A DNA stretch of 64,000 bases from JADLGL01 sp963823045 (GTDB lineage: Bacteria > Pseudomonadota > Alphaproteobacteria > Rhizobiales > Kaistiaceae). Below are positions 29,912 to 40,295 of this stretch, piece by piece. The position numbers were made by a program, and so were the translations under genes. The notes beneath the pieces are model-generated. The model made no database searches. It was not told where the DNA came from and worked only from the letters and a program-made list of their open reading frames with translations. How positions within the stretch are numbered: the first letter of the stretch is position 1; each line of letters opens with the position of its first letter. The stretch lies in NCBI GenBank assembly GCA_963823045.1, contig CAWGKA010000005.1, positions 62,001-126,000 on the forward strand. Direction: 5' to 3'.

Positions 29912-30739
29912 TTAGGTCAGAATCCGTTCGAGCTGGCGCTTGAGGTCGTCCTTGATCGGCTCAGCGGCGTCGATGATCTGCTCGACCTTGCCGAATTCCA
30001 TGCCTGTGAACTCCTCGATCGGTGGCTCGATGAGGATGTCCGGCTTGATCCGCCGCAGCTTCTCGTCGGTGACGGCGTGCATCATGATCATCGCCGAACC
30101 GACCAGCGCCTGAATGCGTTTCGGCGTCTTCAGCGGCTCCCCGGTCGGCCGCAGCACGAGATCGACGGCGACGCAAATGCCGCCCTCCGGCATCGCGTGC
30201 TCATAGGGCAGAGGGTTCACGACACCGCCGTCGACCAGTGGCCGGCCGTTGATGACGACGGGGCGGAAGACGAAGGGGATCGCCATCGAGGCGGCGACGG
30301 CCGGGATCAGCGGCCCGGAGGAAAACACGGCCTCGCGCCAGCCGTAATAGTCGGTGGCGACGACGGTGAGCGGGATCTTCAGATCGTCGAAGGATTTCGG
30401 CAGGCGATCGCCGAAGGCGAGGAGCACGGCATCCGCGGAAAGCTGGCCAGCCGTGGAACGCACCGGCCCGAACAGATTGCGTACGGTTCGCGGCCGCGCC
30501 TTCCACATGCGATTGGCAAGCTCGCGCCGGCGATGGCGAAGGTCGCGGAGGAACACCTCGATCTCGTCCCCGGTGAAGCCGGCGGCATAGAAGGCGCCCA
30601 TGATCGCGCCCATCGACGTGCCGGCGATGATAGCGGGCTTGATGCCCAATTCGTCGAAGGCCTGCAGCGCCTTAACATGCGCAAAGCCGAGCGCGCCTCC
30701 GCCTCCGAGGGCCAAGCCAACCGGACGATCGCTGTTCAT
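29912..30739 (-). CDS. Patatin-like phospholipase / RssA-type hydrolase
   Basis: This intact serine hydrolase of about 275 aa has the patatin catalytic dyad. Landmarks are GLALGGGGALGFAHVKALQA (oxyanion loop), GTSMGAIMGAFYAAG with nucleophile Ser in GTSMG, and VDGGVVNPLPYEHA with the Asp of DGG. Helical and acidic C-terminal parts follow (EFGKVEQIIDAAEPIKDDLK). The ATG at 30739 has AAGGAG upstream and overlaps the rsmD stop as ATGA. No signal peptide is visible. The lipid substrate is unknown. Confidence 0.92.
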   Translation of the reverse strand: MNSDRPVGLALGGGGALGFAHVKALQAFDELGIKPAIIAGTSMGAIMGAFYAAGFTGDEIEVFLRDLRHRRRELANRMWKARPRTVRNLFGPVRSTAGQLSADAVLLAFGDRLPKSFDDLKIPLTVVATDYYGWREAVFSSGPLIPAVAASMAIPFVFRPVVINGRPLVDGGVVNPLPYEHAMPEGGICVAVDLVLRPTGEPLKTPKRIQALVGSAMIMMHAVTDEKLRRIKPDILIEPPIEEFTGMEFGKVEQIIDAAEPIKDDLKRQLERILT

Positions 30740-31302
30740 CGCTCCGCTCCTTCCCAACTCAAAAACAACAACTGAGTGTCGCCAATGACGCGCTGATGCA
30801 AATCAGCAAAACTCGACGGCAGTGCGACAGTGGTCTTGGCCGCCTCCTCCAGCACACCGATCGCGCCGGGGAGAAGCCAGCCACCCTCCACGGCCGAGGC
30901 CAGCGCCGCCTCACCCAGTCCAAAGCCATAGGGCGGGTCTGCAAAGAAGAGGCCGAACGGCGCCACCGTGCCGACCGGGCCGAGATTGGTGGCGTCGCGG
31001 CGGAAGATTCTGGCGCGGCCGGTGAGGTTCAGCGCTTCGACATTGCGGCGGATGGTGCCGCGGGCATCGGCATCCTGCTCGACCAGGAGGCAGTTCGTTG
31101 CCCCACGCGACAGCGCCTCCAGCCCCAACGCGCCGGTGCCGGCAAACAGATCGAGCACCCGCGTGCCCGTGACCGGATCGTCGAAACGATGCTTCAGAAT
31201 GTCGAATAGCGTCTCGCGGACGCGGTCCGATGTCGGCCGCGTGCTGTCGCTCGCCGGTCCGACAAGCGGCCGGCCGCGGAACTCACCGCCGACGATCCGC
31301 AC
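30736..31302 (-). CDS. rsmD: 16S rRNA m2G966 methyltransferase
   Basis: RsmD methylates guanine 966 of 16S rRNA with S-adenosylmethionine. The gene is intact (about 188 aa): MRIVGGEFRGRPLVGP at the start, then TRPTSDRVRETLFDILKHRF, DLFAGTGALGLEALSRGA (SAM-binding motif I) and LFFADPPYGFG with the DPPY catalytic motif. I chose the GTG at 31302 since homologues start there, although the frame is open farther upstream inside rluB. It overlaps rluB by about 20 nt and the patatin gene by 4 nt. Confidence 0.94.
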   Translation of the reverse strand: MRIVGGEFRGRPLVGPASDSTRPTSDRVRETLFDILKHRFDDPVTGTRVLDLFAGTGALGLEALSRGATNCLLVEQDADARGTIRRNVEALNLTGRARIFRRDATNLGPVGTVAPFGLFFADPPYGFGLGEAALASAVEGGWLLPGAIGVLEEAAKTTVALPSSFADLHQRVIGDTQLLFLSWEGAER

Positions 31303-32122
31303 GGTTCTGCCGATGCGGCTGCGGCCGCTGCTGGGCTGGCTTGTTAGCCGGAAGAGGAATGCCGGCTGCCTCGGCCAGACGCGTTCCAAGCTGATCGCGA
31401 AGGACGCGTCCCCTCACTTCATTCACCTCCCCCTCGGCGAGATCACCGAGTTGGAACGGTCCGAAAGAAATGCGGATAAGGCGCGTCACGACCAGTCCGA
31501 GATGCTCCATCACGCGCTTGATTTCGCGGTTCTTGCCCTCGCGAAGGCCGATCAAAAGCCAGGCATTGGTGCCCTGGCGGCGTTCGAGCGAGGCCTCGAT
31601 CGAGCCGTAGAGGATACCGTCAATGGCGATGCCCTTTTCCAGCGCCGCCAGCCTCCCCTCATCCACCGTTCCGTGGACGCGGACGCGATAGCGCCTGAGC
31701 CACCCGGTCGAGGGCAGTTCCAGGACACGGGCAAGCCCGCCATCATTGGTGAGGAGCAGCAGCCCCTCGGTGTTGATGTCGAGCCGGCCGACAGTGACGA
31801 CCCTCGGCAGCGTCTTCGGCAGGGCTTCGAAAACGGTGCGCCGGCCTTCCGGGTCTCGCGCCGTGGTGACCAGCCCTTTCGGCTTATGGTAGAGCCACAA
31901 ACGCGTCGGCTCCTTCATCGGCAAGGGCTCACCGTCGACCACGATCTCGTCGTCCGGGCCGACATTGCGGGCAGGCGAGGAAAGCACCACGCCGTTGACG
32001 GCGACACGGCCGGCGGTGATCCAAGCCTCGGCTTCGCGGCGCGAACAGAGGCCGGCGCGCGCCATCACCTTGGCGATGCGCTCGCCTTCGGCGGAATCGG
32101 AACTGCGGGGATTGGCGTCCAT
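31283..32122 (-). CDS. rluB: Ribosomal large subunit pseudouridine synthase B type
   Basis: This RsuA/RluB-family enzyme converts a uridine in 23S rRNA to pseudouridine. An N-terminal S4 RNA-binding domain (RIAKVMARAGLCSRREAEAW, then GRVAVNG and DDEIVVDGEPL) is followed by the catalytic motif GRLDINTEGLLLLTNDGGLA with the essential Asp, and REGKNREIKRVMEHLGLVV. A basic, Gln/Arg-rich tail (QQRPQPHRQNRADRRR) is common in rhizobial homologues. The gene is intact (279 aa). Its ATG overlaps that of the divergent tadA within one CATG tetranucleotide. Confidence 0.94.
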   Translation of the reverse strand: MDANPRSSDSAEGERIAKVMARAGLCSRREAEAWITAGRVAVNGVVLSSPARNVGPDDEIVVDGEPLPMKEPTRLWLYHKPKGLVTTARDPEGRRTVFEALPKTLPRVVTVGRLDINTEGLLLLTNDGGLARVLELPSTGWLRRYRVRVHGTVDEGRLAALEKGIAIDGILYGSIEASLERRQGTNAWLLIGLREGKNREIKRVMEHLGLVVTRLIRISFGPFQLGDLAEGEVNEVRGRVLRDQLGTRLAEAAGIPLPANKPAQQRPQPHRQNRADRRR

Positions 32123-32618
32123 GGCTTCTTCATATCACCCAGACGCGGCCGCGGGAGACAAAGCCGCGGGCAAATCGACGCCGATGGAACTGGCGCTTGC
32201 GGAGGCTGAGGCAGCGGCGAAACGCGGTGAAGTGCCGGTCGGCGCCGTGATCACGCGGGGCGGCGAGGTGATCGCCGCCGCAGGCAACCGCACGCTGGAG
32301 CTCACCGACCCGACCGCCCATGCCGAGGTGCTGGCGATCCGCGAGGCGGCTGCCAAGCTCGGGACGGAGCGGCTGACGGAATGCGACCTCCATGTCACGC
32401 TCGAACCCTGCGCGATGTGCGCGACAGCGATCTCCTTCGCCCGCATCCGCCGGCTCTATTACGGCGCCGGAGACCCCAAGGGCGGCGCAGTCGAGCATGG
32501 CGTCCGCTACTACATGTCGGCGACTTGCCATCACCGGCCGGAGGTCTATGGCGGCATCGGCGAGAGCGATGCGGCGGCATTGCTCAGGAGCTTTTTTGCC
32601 GCGAAACGAATCCCTTAG
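32121..32618 (+). CDS. tadA: tRNA-specific adenosine deaminase
   Basis: TadA deaminates the wobble adenosine of tRNA-Arg(ACG) to inosine. The zinc and catalytic motifs are intact: HAEVLAIREAAAKLG (HAE) near residue 73 and LEPCAMCATAISFARI (PCxxC) near 95. GGAVEHGVRYY and HHRPEVYGGI match the family. The first ATG (32121) gives a 165-aa protein and interlocks with the rluB start. An internal ATG at 32184 (MELALAEAEAAAKRGE) matches the usual family N-terminus better. Neither has a strong ribosome site, so the start remains open. The stop overlaps the hisG stop in TTAG. Confidence 0.94.
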   Translation: MASSYHPDAAAGDKAAGKSTPMELALAEAEAAAKRGEVPVGAVITRGGEVIAAAGNRTLELTDPTAHAEVLAIREAAAKLGTERLTECDLHVTLEPCAMCATAISFARIRRLYYGAGDPKGGAVEHGVRYYMSATCHHRPEVYGGIGESDAAALLRSFFAAKRIP

Positions 32619-33370
32619 CCGCGACTGCCGATCTTCTGAATCAAGTCATCGAACGCCGTCTCGACCGTCTTGTCGCCCCTGATGCGGCTCCGGATGGCGC
32701 TGAGGCCCGCCTTCGCTTCCGGGCTCCAGGACGCGGTGAGGCTGGCGACGAGATGCGCCTGCGAGGCAAGGATGGTCCCGTCGCTGACGCGCTTCAGGCC
32801 GTTGGCGGCGAGCGTCGTCCCCGTCGTGGTGATGTCGACAATAAGGTCGGCTGCGCCTGACGCTGGCGTGCCCTCGGTGGCGCCGAGGCTCTCGACGATG
32901 CGATAGTCGGCGATGCCGTGGCCGGAGAAGAAGCGCCGCGTCAGGTTGAAATATTTCGTCGCGACCTTGAGCCGGCGGCCATGATGGCGGCGGAACTCGT
33001 CGGCGACGTCGTCGAGATCGGCCATCGTCTCGACGTCGATCCAGGCCTGCGGCACGGCGACCATGACGTCGGCAAAGCCGAAGCCCAGCGGCAGGACGAG
33101 ATAGACCCGCTGCTCCCAATCAGCGATGCGCTCCTCAACGAGATCGAGGCCGGTGATGCCAAGATGCGCGCCGCCCTCGGCGAGCTCGCGCGCGATTTCA
33201 CCGGCGGAGAGATACGCGATCTCGACATCATCGATGCCGGCGATACCGCCGCGATAAGTGCGCGCGCCCCCGGGCTGTGTCAGCTCGAGGCCGGCCGCTG
33301 CGAAGAAGGCCTGCGCCTTCTCATGCAGCCTGCCCTTTGACGGGACGGCGATGATGAGCGGCGCGGCCAT
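32615..33370 (-). CDS. hisG: ATP phosphoribosyltransferase, short form
   Basis: HisG catalyses the first step of histidine synthesis, from ATP and PRPP to phosphoribosyl-ATP. The gene is intact (251 aa). IIAVPSKGRLHEKAQAFFAA, ARELAEGGAHLGITGLDLVE, VYLVLPLGFGFADVMVAVPQ, VATKYFNLTRRFF and IVDITTTGTTLAANGL (the PRPP-binding loop) are visible. It lacks the C-terminal histidine-binding regulatory domain of the long form, so it needs HisZ, which is encoded directly upstream and overlaps it by one base (TGATG). Confidence 0.95.
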   Translation of the reverse strand: MAAPLIIAVPSKGRLHEKAQAFFAAAGLELTQPGGARTYRGGIAGIDDVEIAYLSAGEIARELAEGGAHLGITGLDLVEERIADWEQRVYLVLPLGFGFADVMVAVPQAWIDVETMADLDDVADEFRRHHGRRLKVATKYFNLTRRFFSGHGIADYRIVESLGATEGTPASGAADLIVDITTTGTTLAANGLKRVSDGTILASQAHLVASLTASWSPEAKAGLSAIRSRIRGDKTVETAFDDLIQKIGSRG

Positions 33371-34482
33371 CAGAAGCTCGCCTCCAGCCGGTCAAGCCAG
33401 AGCGCGAAGCCAACGGCGGGAATATCCCCGCCGGTGCCGTCGCGATTGCGGATCAGGGACAAGAGGCGGTCGTAGCGCCCGCCGCCAGCGATCGGCTTGC
33501 CGTCGGTGCGGCGCGGATCGAGAAGCTCGAAAACGAAGCCGGTGTAATAGTCGAGGCGACGGCCGAAATCAGCGGCGAAGGTCAGCCTGTCGGTGTCGAT
33601 GCCGTGACCGACCAGGCCGAGCGTGCGGTGTGCGAAGCGCTCGATCGCCGCGGCGAGGCTCGGCGCCTCTTCGGCGGCCAGTTCACCCAGGGCGAGCGCC
33701 GCCTCGTCCGGCGTGCCGGATATGCTGAGGAAGCGGCGGATGATCTCCACGGCCCGGATGTCCTCGTCGGAGCCGGCGATGAGCGCCTGCTGCTCAACGA
33801 AGCGGTCGGCGATCTCGGCCGCGGTGCGTCCGCCGGCCTGCGAGATGCCAGCGCTGGCGAGAAGCTCGGCAACGGCGTCTTCGGTCTCGTCGCGGTCGGT
33901 GGCATCGAATGCGGCCATGTCCGGCTTCGGCCGGCTTGTCCTTCCGGACAGCTCGTCAAGCTGCGCGGCGAGGCGGGCATTATCGCCGAAGGAGCGCCCG
34001 AGCCGGCGGCGCCAGACCTCGGGCAAAGGCAGCGAATCGAGCAGCGCAGCGAACAGAGCCGAGTCGCCGATGCGGATCGTCGGCGCGTCGAAGTCGAACA
34101 GCGCCACGGCCTTGAGGGCGAGCGCCAGCGTGTCGGCGTCGGCTTCCATGATGTCGGTGCGGCCGATCGATTCGATGCCCGCCTGTTGGAATTCGCCCGT
34201 CTCGCCGGGGCGCTGGCGGAATACCGGGCCGCTATAGGCATAGGCCGCGACGCGCGCGGGAGCGCCCGTCGTCATGTGATGCAGCGCGACCGGGATGGTG
34301 TAGTCCGGCCGGAGGCAAAGGTCGGCGCCGTCATTGGTGGCGGTCAGGAACATGCGGCGACGCAAATCCTCGCCGGCGAGATCGAGGAAGAGATCGGCGT
34401 CGTGCAGCAGCGGCGGCTCGATGAAGAGGTAGCCCGCACCCTCCAGGAGATCGCGCAGACGATCGACCGGACCGAGGGTCAC
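33370..34482 (-). CDS. hisZ: ATP phosphoribosyltransferase regulatory subunit
   Basis: HisZ is a catalytically dead paralogue of histidyl-tRNA synthetase. It assembles with short HisG and carries histidine feedback control. The intact 370-aa protein shows a class II synthetase core: LLEGAGYLFIEPPLLHDADL, FLTATNDGADLCLRPDYTIP (motif 2-like), SGPVFRQRPGETGEFQQAGI, LDYYTGFVFELLDPRR and GGGRYDRLLSLI. The anticodon-binding domain of HisS is absent. The start overlaps the hisS stop as ATGA, so hisS-hisZ-hisG form one coupled unit. Confidence 0.95.
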   Translation of the reverse strand: MTLGPVDRLRDLLEGAGYLFIEPPLLHDADLFLDLAGEDLRRRMFLTATNDGADLCLRPDYTIPVALHHMTTGAPARVAAYAYSGPVFRQRPGETGEFQQAGIESIGRTDIMEADADTLALALKAVALFDFDAPTIRIGDSALFAALLDSLPLPEVWRRRLGRSFGDNARLAAQLDELSGRTSRPKPDMAAFDATDRDETEDAVAELLASAGISQAGGRTAAEIADRFVEQQALIAGSDEDIRAVEIIRRFLSISGTPDEAALALGELAAEEAPSLAAAIERFAHRTLGLVGHGIDTDRLTFAADFGRRLDYYTGFVFELLDPRRTDGKPIAGGGRYDRLLSLIRNRDGTGGDIPAVGFALWLDRLEASF

Positions 34483-36056
34483 GACCGATCCCTCTGCCGC
34501 GCCAGGAGCTTGCGGATCTCGGCGACGAGGTCCGTCACGTTCGCCTCGAACTGGCCGGGCCGCTCTTCGCGCCAGGCTGCATTGTCGGCGACGTCGGCGG
34601 AGAGTTCCTTGCCGAGGGCGAGGTCCTTGATCTGAACGACGCCGCGGGCGCGTTCGTCCTCGCCCTGGATGACGACGCAGGGCGCGCCGCGGCGGTCGGC
34701 ATATTTCATCTGCGCCTTCATGCCGGAGCTGCCGAGATAGAGTTCCGCGGCGATGTCGGCGTTGCGCAGTTCGGTGACCATCGCCTGCGTCTCGGTGATG
34801 CGATCGCGGTCCATGACGAGGACGACGACCGGGCCGGGGACATCGGCGGCGTCGACCTTGCCGAGCGCTTTCAGCGCCGCGAGCAGGCGCGAGACGCCGA
34901 TGGAAAAGCCGGTCGCCGGCACGTCCTCGCGGAAGCGGCCAACAAGTCCGTCATAGCGTCCGCCACCACCGACCGAACCGAAGACGACCGTCTCGCCCTT
35001 CTCGTTCGGCACGTCGAAGAGGAGTTCCGCCTCGAAGACGGCGCCGGTGTAATATTCGAGGCCGCGCACGACCGAGGTGTCGACGACGACGCGATCGCCA
35101 TAGCCGGCGGCGTTGATGAATTCGTCGATGGCGCGGAGCTCGAAGATGCCTTCGGCGGCCTTCTCGTTCTCGCCGAACACCATGTGCAGGAAGTCGATGA
35201 CGTCGAAGCGGCCTTCCTTGTTCGGCGCCGGCAGACCCAGGCCCGTCTGATCGCCGCCCTCGACCATGGCGCCGACGAAAGTCTTGGCGTTGAGGAAGCG
35301 GAAGATAGCCGCGATCTGGTCGGAATCGAGCCCGGCGCCCTTGGTGAAGTCGCCGCTCTCGTCCTCGCGGCCGGGGCCGAGGAGATCGCGCACGCCGTCC
35401 ATGCCGAGACGATCGAACTTGTCGATGGCGCGCAGCACCGTCAGGCGGCGTCCGACGTCTTCGCCGGGCAGGCCAGCGACATCGAGGACGCCGTCGAGCA
35501 CCTTCCGCGAATTGACCTTGATAGCGTATTGGCCGCGGCCGATGCCGAGCGCTTCCATGGCGTCGGCGGCCATCATGCACATCTCGGCATCGGCTGCCGG
35601 CGAGGATGCCCCGACCGTATCGGCGTCGAATTGCATGAACTGACGGAAGCGGCCGGGGCCCGGCTTCTCGTTGCGATAGACCCAGCCGGCGCGATAGCTG
35701 CGATAGGGCTTGGGCAAGCGCTCATAGTTCTCGGCGAAATAGCGGGCGAGCGGCGCCGTCAGATCATAGCGCAGCGACAACCATCGCCCTTCGTTGGGGA
35801 CATCGGGAACACCCGATGTTCCTGCGTCGTCCTGGAACGAGAAGACGCCCTCGTTCGGCCGATCGAGGTCGGGCAGAAACTTGCCGAGCGCCTCGGTGAA
35901 TTCGATCATCGGCGTCTCGACCGGCTCGAAGCCATAGCGCTCATAGACCGCCTTGATCCTGGCGATCATCGAATCCATGGCGCGGATATCGGCGGCCGTG
36001 CGGTCGGCGAAACCGCGCGGCAACTCCGCCTTCAGGCGATCGTCGTTTCTGGCCAT
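34479..36056 (-). CDS. hisS: Histidyl-tRNA synthetase
   Basis: HisS charges tRNA-His. The intact protein of 525 aa shows the class II motifs: RYGFEPVETPMIEFTEALGK (motif 1), LRYDLTAPLARYFAENY, YRAGWVYRNEKPGPGRFRQF (motif 2 with QFDADTVG after it), VVRGLEYYTGAVFEAELLF (HisA signature region) and GGGRYDGLVGRF with TGFSIGVSRLLA (motif 3). A C-terminal anticodon-binding domain (PGPVVVLVMDRDRITETQAM on) completes it. The ATG at 36056 is the natural start although the frame is open farther upstream. Its cognate tRNA-His lies at 54.5 kb in the same window. Confidence 0.96.
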   Translation of the reverse strand: MARNDDRLKAELPRGFADRTAADIRAMDSMIARIKAVYERYGFEPVETPMIEFTEALGKFLPDLDRPNEGVFSFQDDAGTSGVPDVPNEGRWLSLRYDLTAPLARYFAENYERLPKPYRSYRAGWVYRNEKPGPGRFRQFMQFDADTVGASSPAADAEMCMMAADAMEALGIGRGQYAIKVNSRKVLDGVLDVAGLPGEDVGRRLTVLRAIDKFDRLGMDGVRDLLGPGREDESGDFTKGAGLDSDQIAAIFRFLNAKTFVGAMVEGGDQTGLGLPAPNKEGRFDVIDFLHMVFGENEKAAEGIFELRAIDEFINAAGYGDRVVVDTSVVRGLEYYTGAVFEAELLFDVPNEKGETVVFGSVGGGGRYDGLVGRFREDVPATGFSIGVSRLLAALKALGKVDAADVPGPVVVLVMDRDRITETQAMVTELRNADIAAELYLGSSGMKAQMKYADRRGAPCVVIQGEDERARGVVQIKDLALGKELSADVADNAAWREERPGQFEANVTDLVAEIRKLLARQRDRS

Positions 36057-36177
36057 GGGCTTGGACGCTGACGTTCGATGGAAATGGCCGGGGCCAAGGC
36101 CCGCGAACCGGCGAGCCGCTTGGTAGCGGATCGCCTCGGGAGCGGCAAGGCGGGCGGGACCTTCGGGCGTGAAAAGG

Positions 36178-36201
36178 AAAGGCCGCCCGAAGGCGGCCTT
36201 T
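36178..36201 (-). terminator. Hairpin downstream of groEL
   Basis: AAAGGCCGCC at 36178-36187 pairs with GGCGGCCTTT at 36192-36201 around a CGAA loop. It is a perfect 10-bp stem with A/T ends, 22 nt beyond the groEL stop on the leftward strand. It looks like an intrinsic terminator separating groESL from hisS. Confidence 0.75.
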
Positions 36202-36223
36202 CGATAGTCGCTGATGGGCCGGT

Positions 36224-37860
<1,637 letters not shown>

Positions 37861-37928
37861 CTTTTTTCCTCAGTGTCGTCTGGTTTGACGGGAAGGCCTC
37901 ACGGCCGTCGATTTCGATGCGGCAGCGC

Positions 37929-38219
37929 CTACTTCTCGACGACACCCATGATGTCGGCCTCTTTCATGATGAGGAAATCCTCACCCTCGAGCTTGACCTC
38001 GGTGCCCGACCACTTGCCGAACAGAACGCGGTCGCCCGCCTTGACGTCGAGCGGGACCAGCTTGCCGGTCTCGTCGCGCGCGCCGGCGCCGACGGCGACG
38101 ATCTCGCCTTCCTGCGGCTTCTCCTTGGCGCTGTCCGGGATGATGATCCCGCCAGCCGTCTTTTCGTCGGACTCGATCCGGCGGACGACGACCCGATCAT
38201 GTAGGGGACGGAACTTCAT
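37929..38219 (-). CDS. groES: Co-chaperonin GroES
   Basis: GroES caps the GroEL ring. The intact 96-aa protein starts MKFRPLHDRVVVRRIESDEK and has the mobile loop TAGGIIIPDSAKEKPQEG, then VGAGARDETGKLVPLDVKAG, RVLFGKWSGTEV and a terminal DIMGVVEK. AGGAAAT precedes the ATG by a suitable distance. An in-frame extension to 38282 would run through the leader and is not used. The operon is preceded by a CIRCE operator. Confidence 0.97.
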   Translation of the reverse strand: MKFRPLHDRVVVRRIESDEKTAGGIIIPDSAKEKPQEGEIVAVGAGARDETGKLVPLDVKAGDRVLFGKWSGTEVKLEGEDFLIMKEADIMGVVEK

Positions 38220-38572
38220 GCTCAGATTTCCTCTCCAGCAAAAAATGGCGGACAAACCGCCACGTCGATACTGCGTTAGCACTCATTGATCGCGAGTGCT
38301 AACAGCCGCGGCGGATTTAGGAAGGTGGCCGGGCGATGTCAAGGCGGCGGAGGGGCCGCCACCCCGGAGACGGATGACGGCGCGCTTCGCCAAGCTGGGG
38401 GGCAACGAGAGGAGCACGCGAAGGTGGCGGCCGCGAGCGGCTGCCCGACCGCCGAAATCGGTTCGCTCGTTCAAATTTTACCGACGCAAGTTAAGGGGAC
38501 GGCAAAACCCTAGCGCGTAAAATTTTCGGTAAAGCGGGCCTTTTGCCCGCAGTGCGGCAAAAAGATCGGCGA
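38220..38572. other. Intergenic control region between groES and the TadG-like gene
   Basis: These 353 bases hold the divergent control regions of groESL and of the rightward TadG-like gene. They contain the CIRCE element (38276-38302). Near the TadG-like start is a small GC-rich inverted repeat, GCGGGC with GCCCGC, at about 38534-38550. I see no credible gene in the stretch. Confidence 0.6.
38276..38302 (-). promoter_or_regulatory. CIRCE operator (HrcA binding site) of groESL
   Basis: TTAGCACTC (38276-38284) and GAGTGCTAA (38294-38302) form a perfect inverted repeat with a 9-bp spacer, exactly the CIRCE consensus. It lies 57 bases before the groES start codon. HrcA, whose gene is not in this window, would bind here and release the operon on heat shock. 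Confidence 0.97.
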
Positions 38573-40289
38573 ATGCTGAAGCGCTTCCTGAAAGACCGGC
38601 GTGGCAATATTGCCATGATGTTCGGATTGGTGTCGATCCCGCTGATCGCCGCCACGGGCGCTGCGATCGACTATTCGCACGCCTATGAACAACGGCAAGT
38701 CGTCCAGGATGCGCTCGACGCCGCCGCCTTGGCCGCCAATAAGCTTATAGGCCTCTCCACCGACGCTGAGATATTCGCCGAGGCGCAGGCCTTCTTCGTC
38801 GCCAATACTGACGACCAGATCAACTCCAACGTCACGCTGCACATGCAGATCGACGGCGGATCGGTCCGCCTGTGGACGACGCTGGATGTGCCGACCTACT
38901 TCCTCGGCATCGTCGGCATCGATGACATCAATTTCGACATCAGTTCGACGAGCATCGCCGGCGCCGCCACCTATGAAGTCGTCCTCGTGCTCGACAACTC
39001 GACGTCGATGCGCGGCTCGAAGATCTCCACGCTGAAGACCGCCGCGGCCGACCTCGTCAACTCGCTGTTCGCGCTGGCCGTGAGCAACCCGGCGGATGAT
39101 CCGGTACGCGTCGGCCTCGTGCCGTTCGGAGCATCCGTCAATGTCGGCGCCGGATACGCCAACGCCTCTTGGATGGACACCACGGGAATTGCCGCGGACA
39201 CGGGTCTCAACTTCACGACGGATACCGAACAGGCTGCGTGGTGGGCGGCGAACTATCCCGGCGTCACGATGCCGGCGAATGTGTTCGGCGCCTTCACCAA
39301 TTCGGGCAGCCTTGGCCTCTCGGGCTACACTTGGGGCGGATGCGTGGAAGCTCGGGCCTACCCCTATGACGTGACGGACGAAACACCGACGCCGCCGTGC
39401 CGTCAACGCTCTTCACGCCGATGTTCGCGCCGGACGAGCCGGGTGCGGCCGGACAGCCCGAACAGCGGGTTCCACAACAGCTACCTCAGCGACACCGGCG
39501 GCACCTGCGTCAAGCAGCTACACGACGACCTCGACCGACCCGGGCACGCGGCCCTGGTATTGCGCCTACTGGCCGTGGCTGTCGGGCTGCGCGACGACGA
39601 CCACCACGACCCACACCATCAATTTGAGCGACCAGCAGCTGCAGGAGCGCACGTGCAAATACAATGGCGCGACGCTATCCAGCAGCTATCGTGGGACGGG
39701 CGTGGGTCCGAACCTCAACTGCACCGTCAACGCGCTGACGCCGATGACCAATTCACAGACGTCCCTCATCTCGGCGATCAACGCTATGAGCGCGCCTCAG
39801 AGCCCGGTCGCCTATACCGACATCGAGCAAGGCGTGATGTGGGGCTGGAGCCTATTGTCGTCCAACGCGCCCGTTCACCGAAGGTCGCGACTATGGCGAC
39901 ACAGGCAACCACAAGATCATGATCGTCATGACCGACGGCGCCAACACCTATGTCGGCGAAAACAGCAGCAACAACATCAACCACTCGCAATACATGGCGT
40001 ACAACTACACGGCCCACGACCTGCTCGGAACGACGTCGACGCAACGACAGCACGATCGTGGCGGCCATGGACGATCGGACGCTGGAAGTCTGCGCCAACG
40101 TCCAGGACACCGAGATCACCGTCTATACGATCGCCTTCGAGGTCGGCGACGAAACTGACGCCAGCGCAGATCCTGCACGACTGCGCCAGCGATCCGAGCA
40201 AGGCCTTCGATGCCGACAACGAGGCGGAGCTGATCGCGACGTTCCGTCTGATCGCCCAGGACATCGCGACGCTGCGCATCGCAGAGTAG
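38573..40289 (+). CDS. TadG/TadE-like protein with von Willebrand A domain (frameshifted)
   Basis: This is a cell-surface protein related to TadG of Flp pilus systems. The N-terminus is the TadE/G-type anchor: FLKDRRGNIAMMFGLVSIPL, IAATGAAIDYSHAYEQRQVV and QDALDAAALAANKL. A vWA domain follows, with the metal-site motif VVLVLDNSTSMRGSKISTLK (DxSxS) near residue 137. A Cys/Thr-rich insertion (WPWLSGCATTTTTTHTINLS, CKYNGATLSSSYRG) and the second metal-site segment KIMIVMTDGANTYVGENSSN come next, then VYTIAFEVGDETDASAQIL at the end. Frame changes lie near 39385, 39500, 39620, 39880, 40040 and 40155. Corrected length is about 570 aa. No other pilus gene is near. Confidence 0.83.
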
Positions 40290-40295
40290 CGACGC

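Noticed and set aside
28706..30775. A 689-codon rightward open frame opposite tldE and the patatin gene
   Set aside because: It is an antisense shadow of two recognised genes. No domain or start signal is visible.
33604..34635. A 343-codon rightward open frame opposite hisZ
   Set aside because: It is antisense to an intact hisZ whose overlaps with hisS and hisG leave no doubt about the coding strand.
35941..36223. A 94-residue C-terminal extension of GroEL running into hisS
   Set aside because: Restoring one G near 36270 recreates the standard Gly-Met-rich GroEL tail and stop; the extension overlaps a hairpin and the hisS start.
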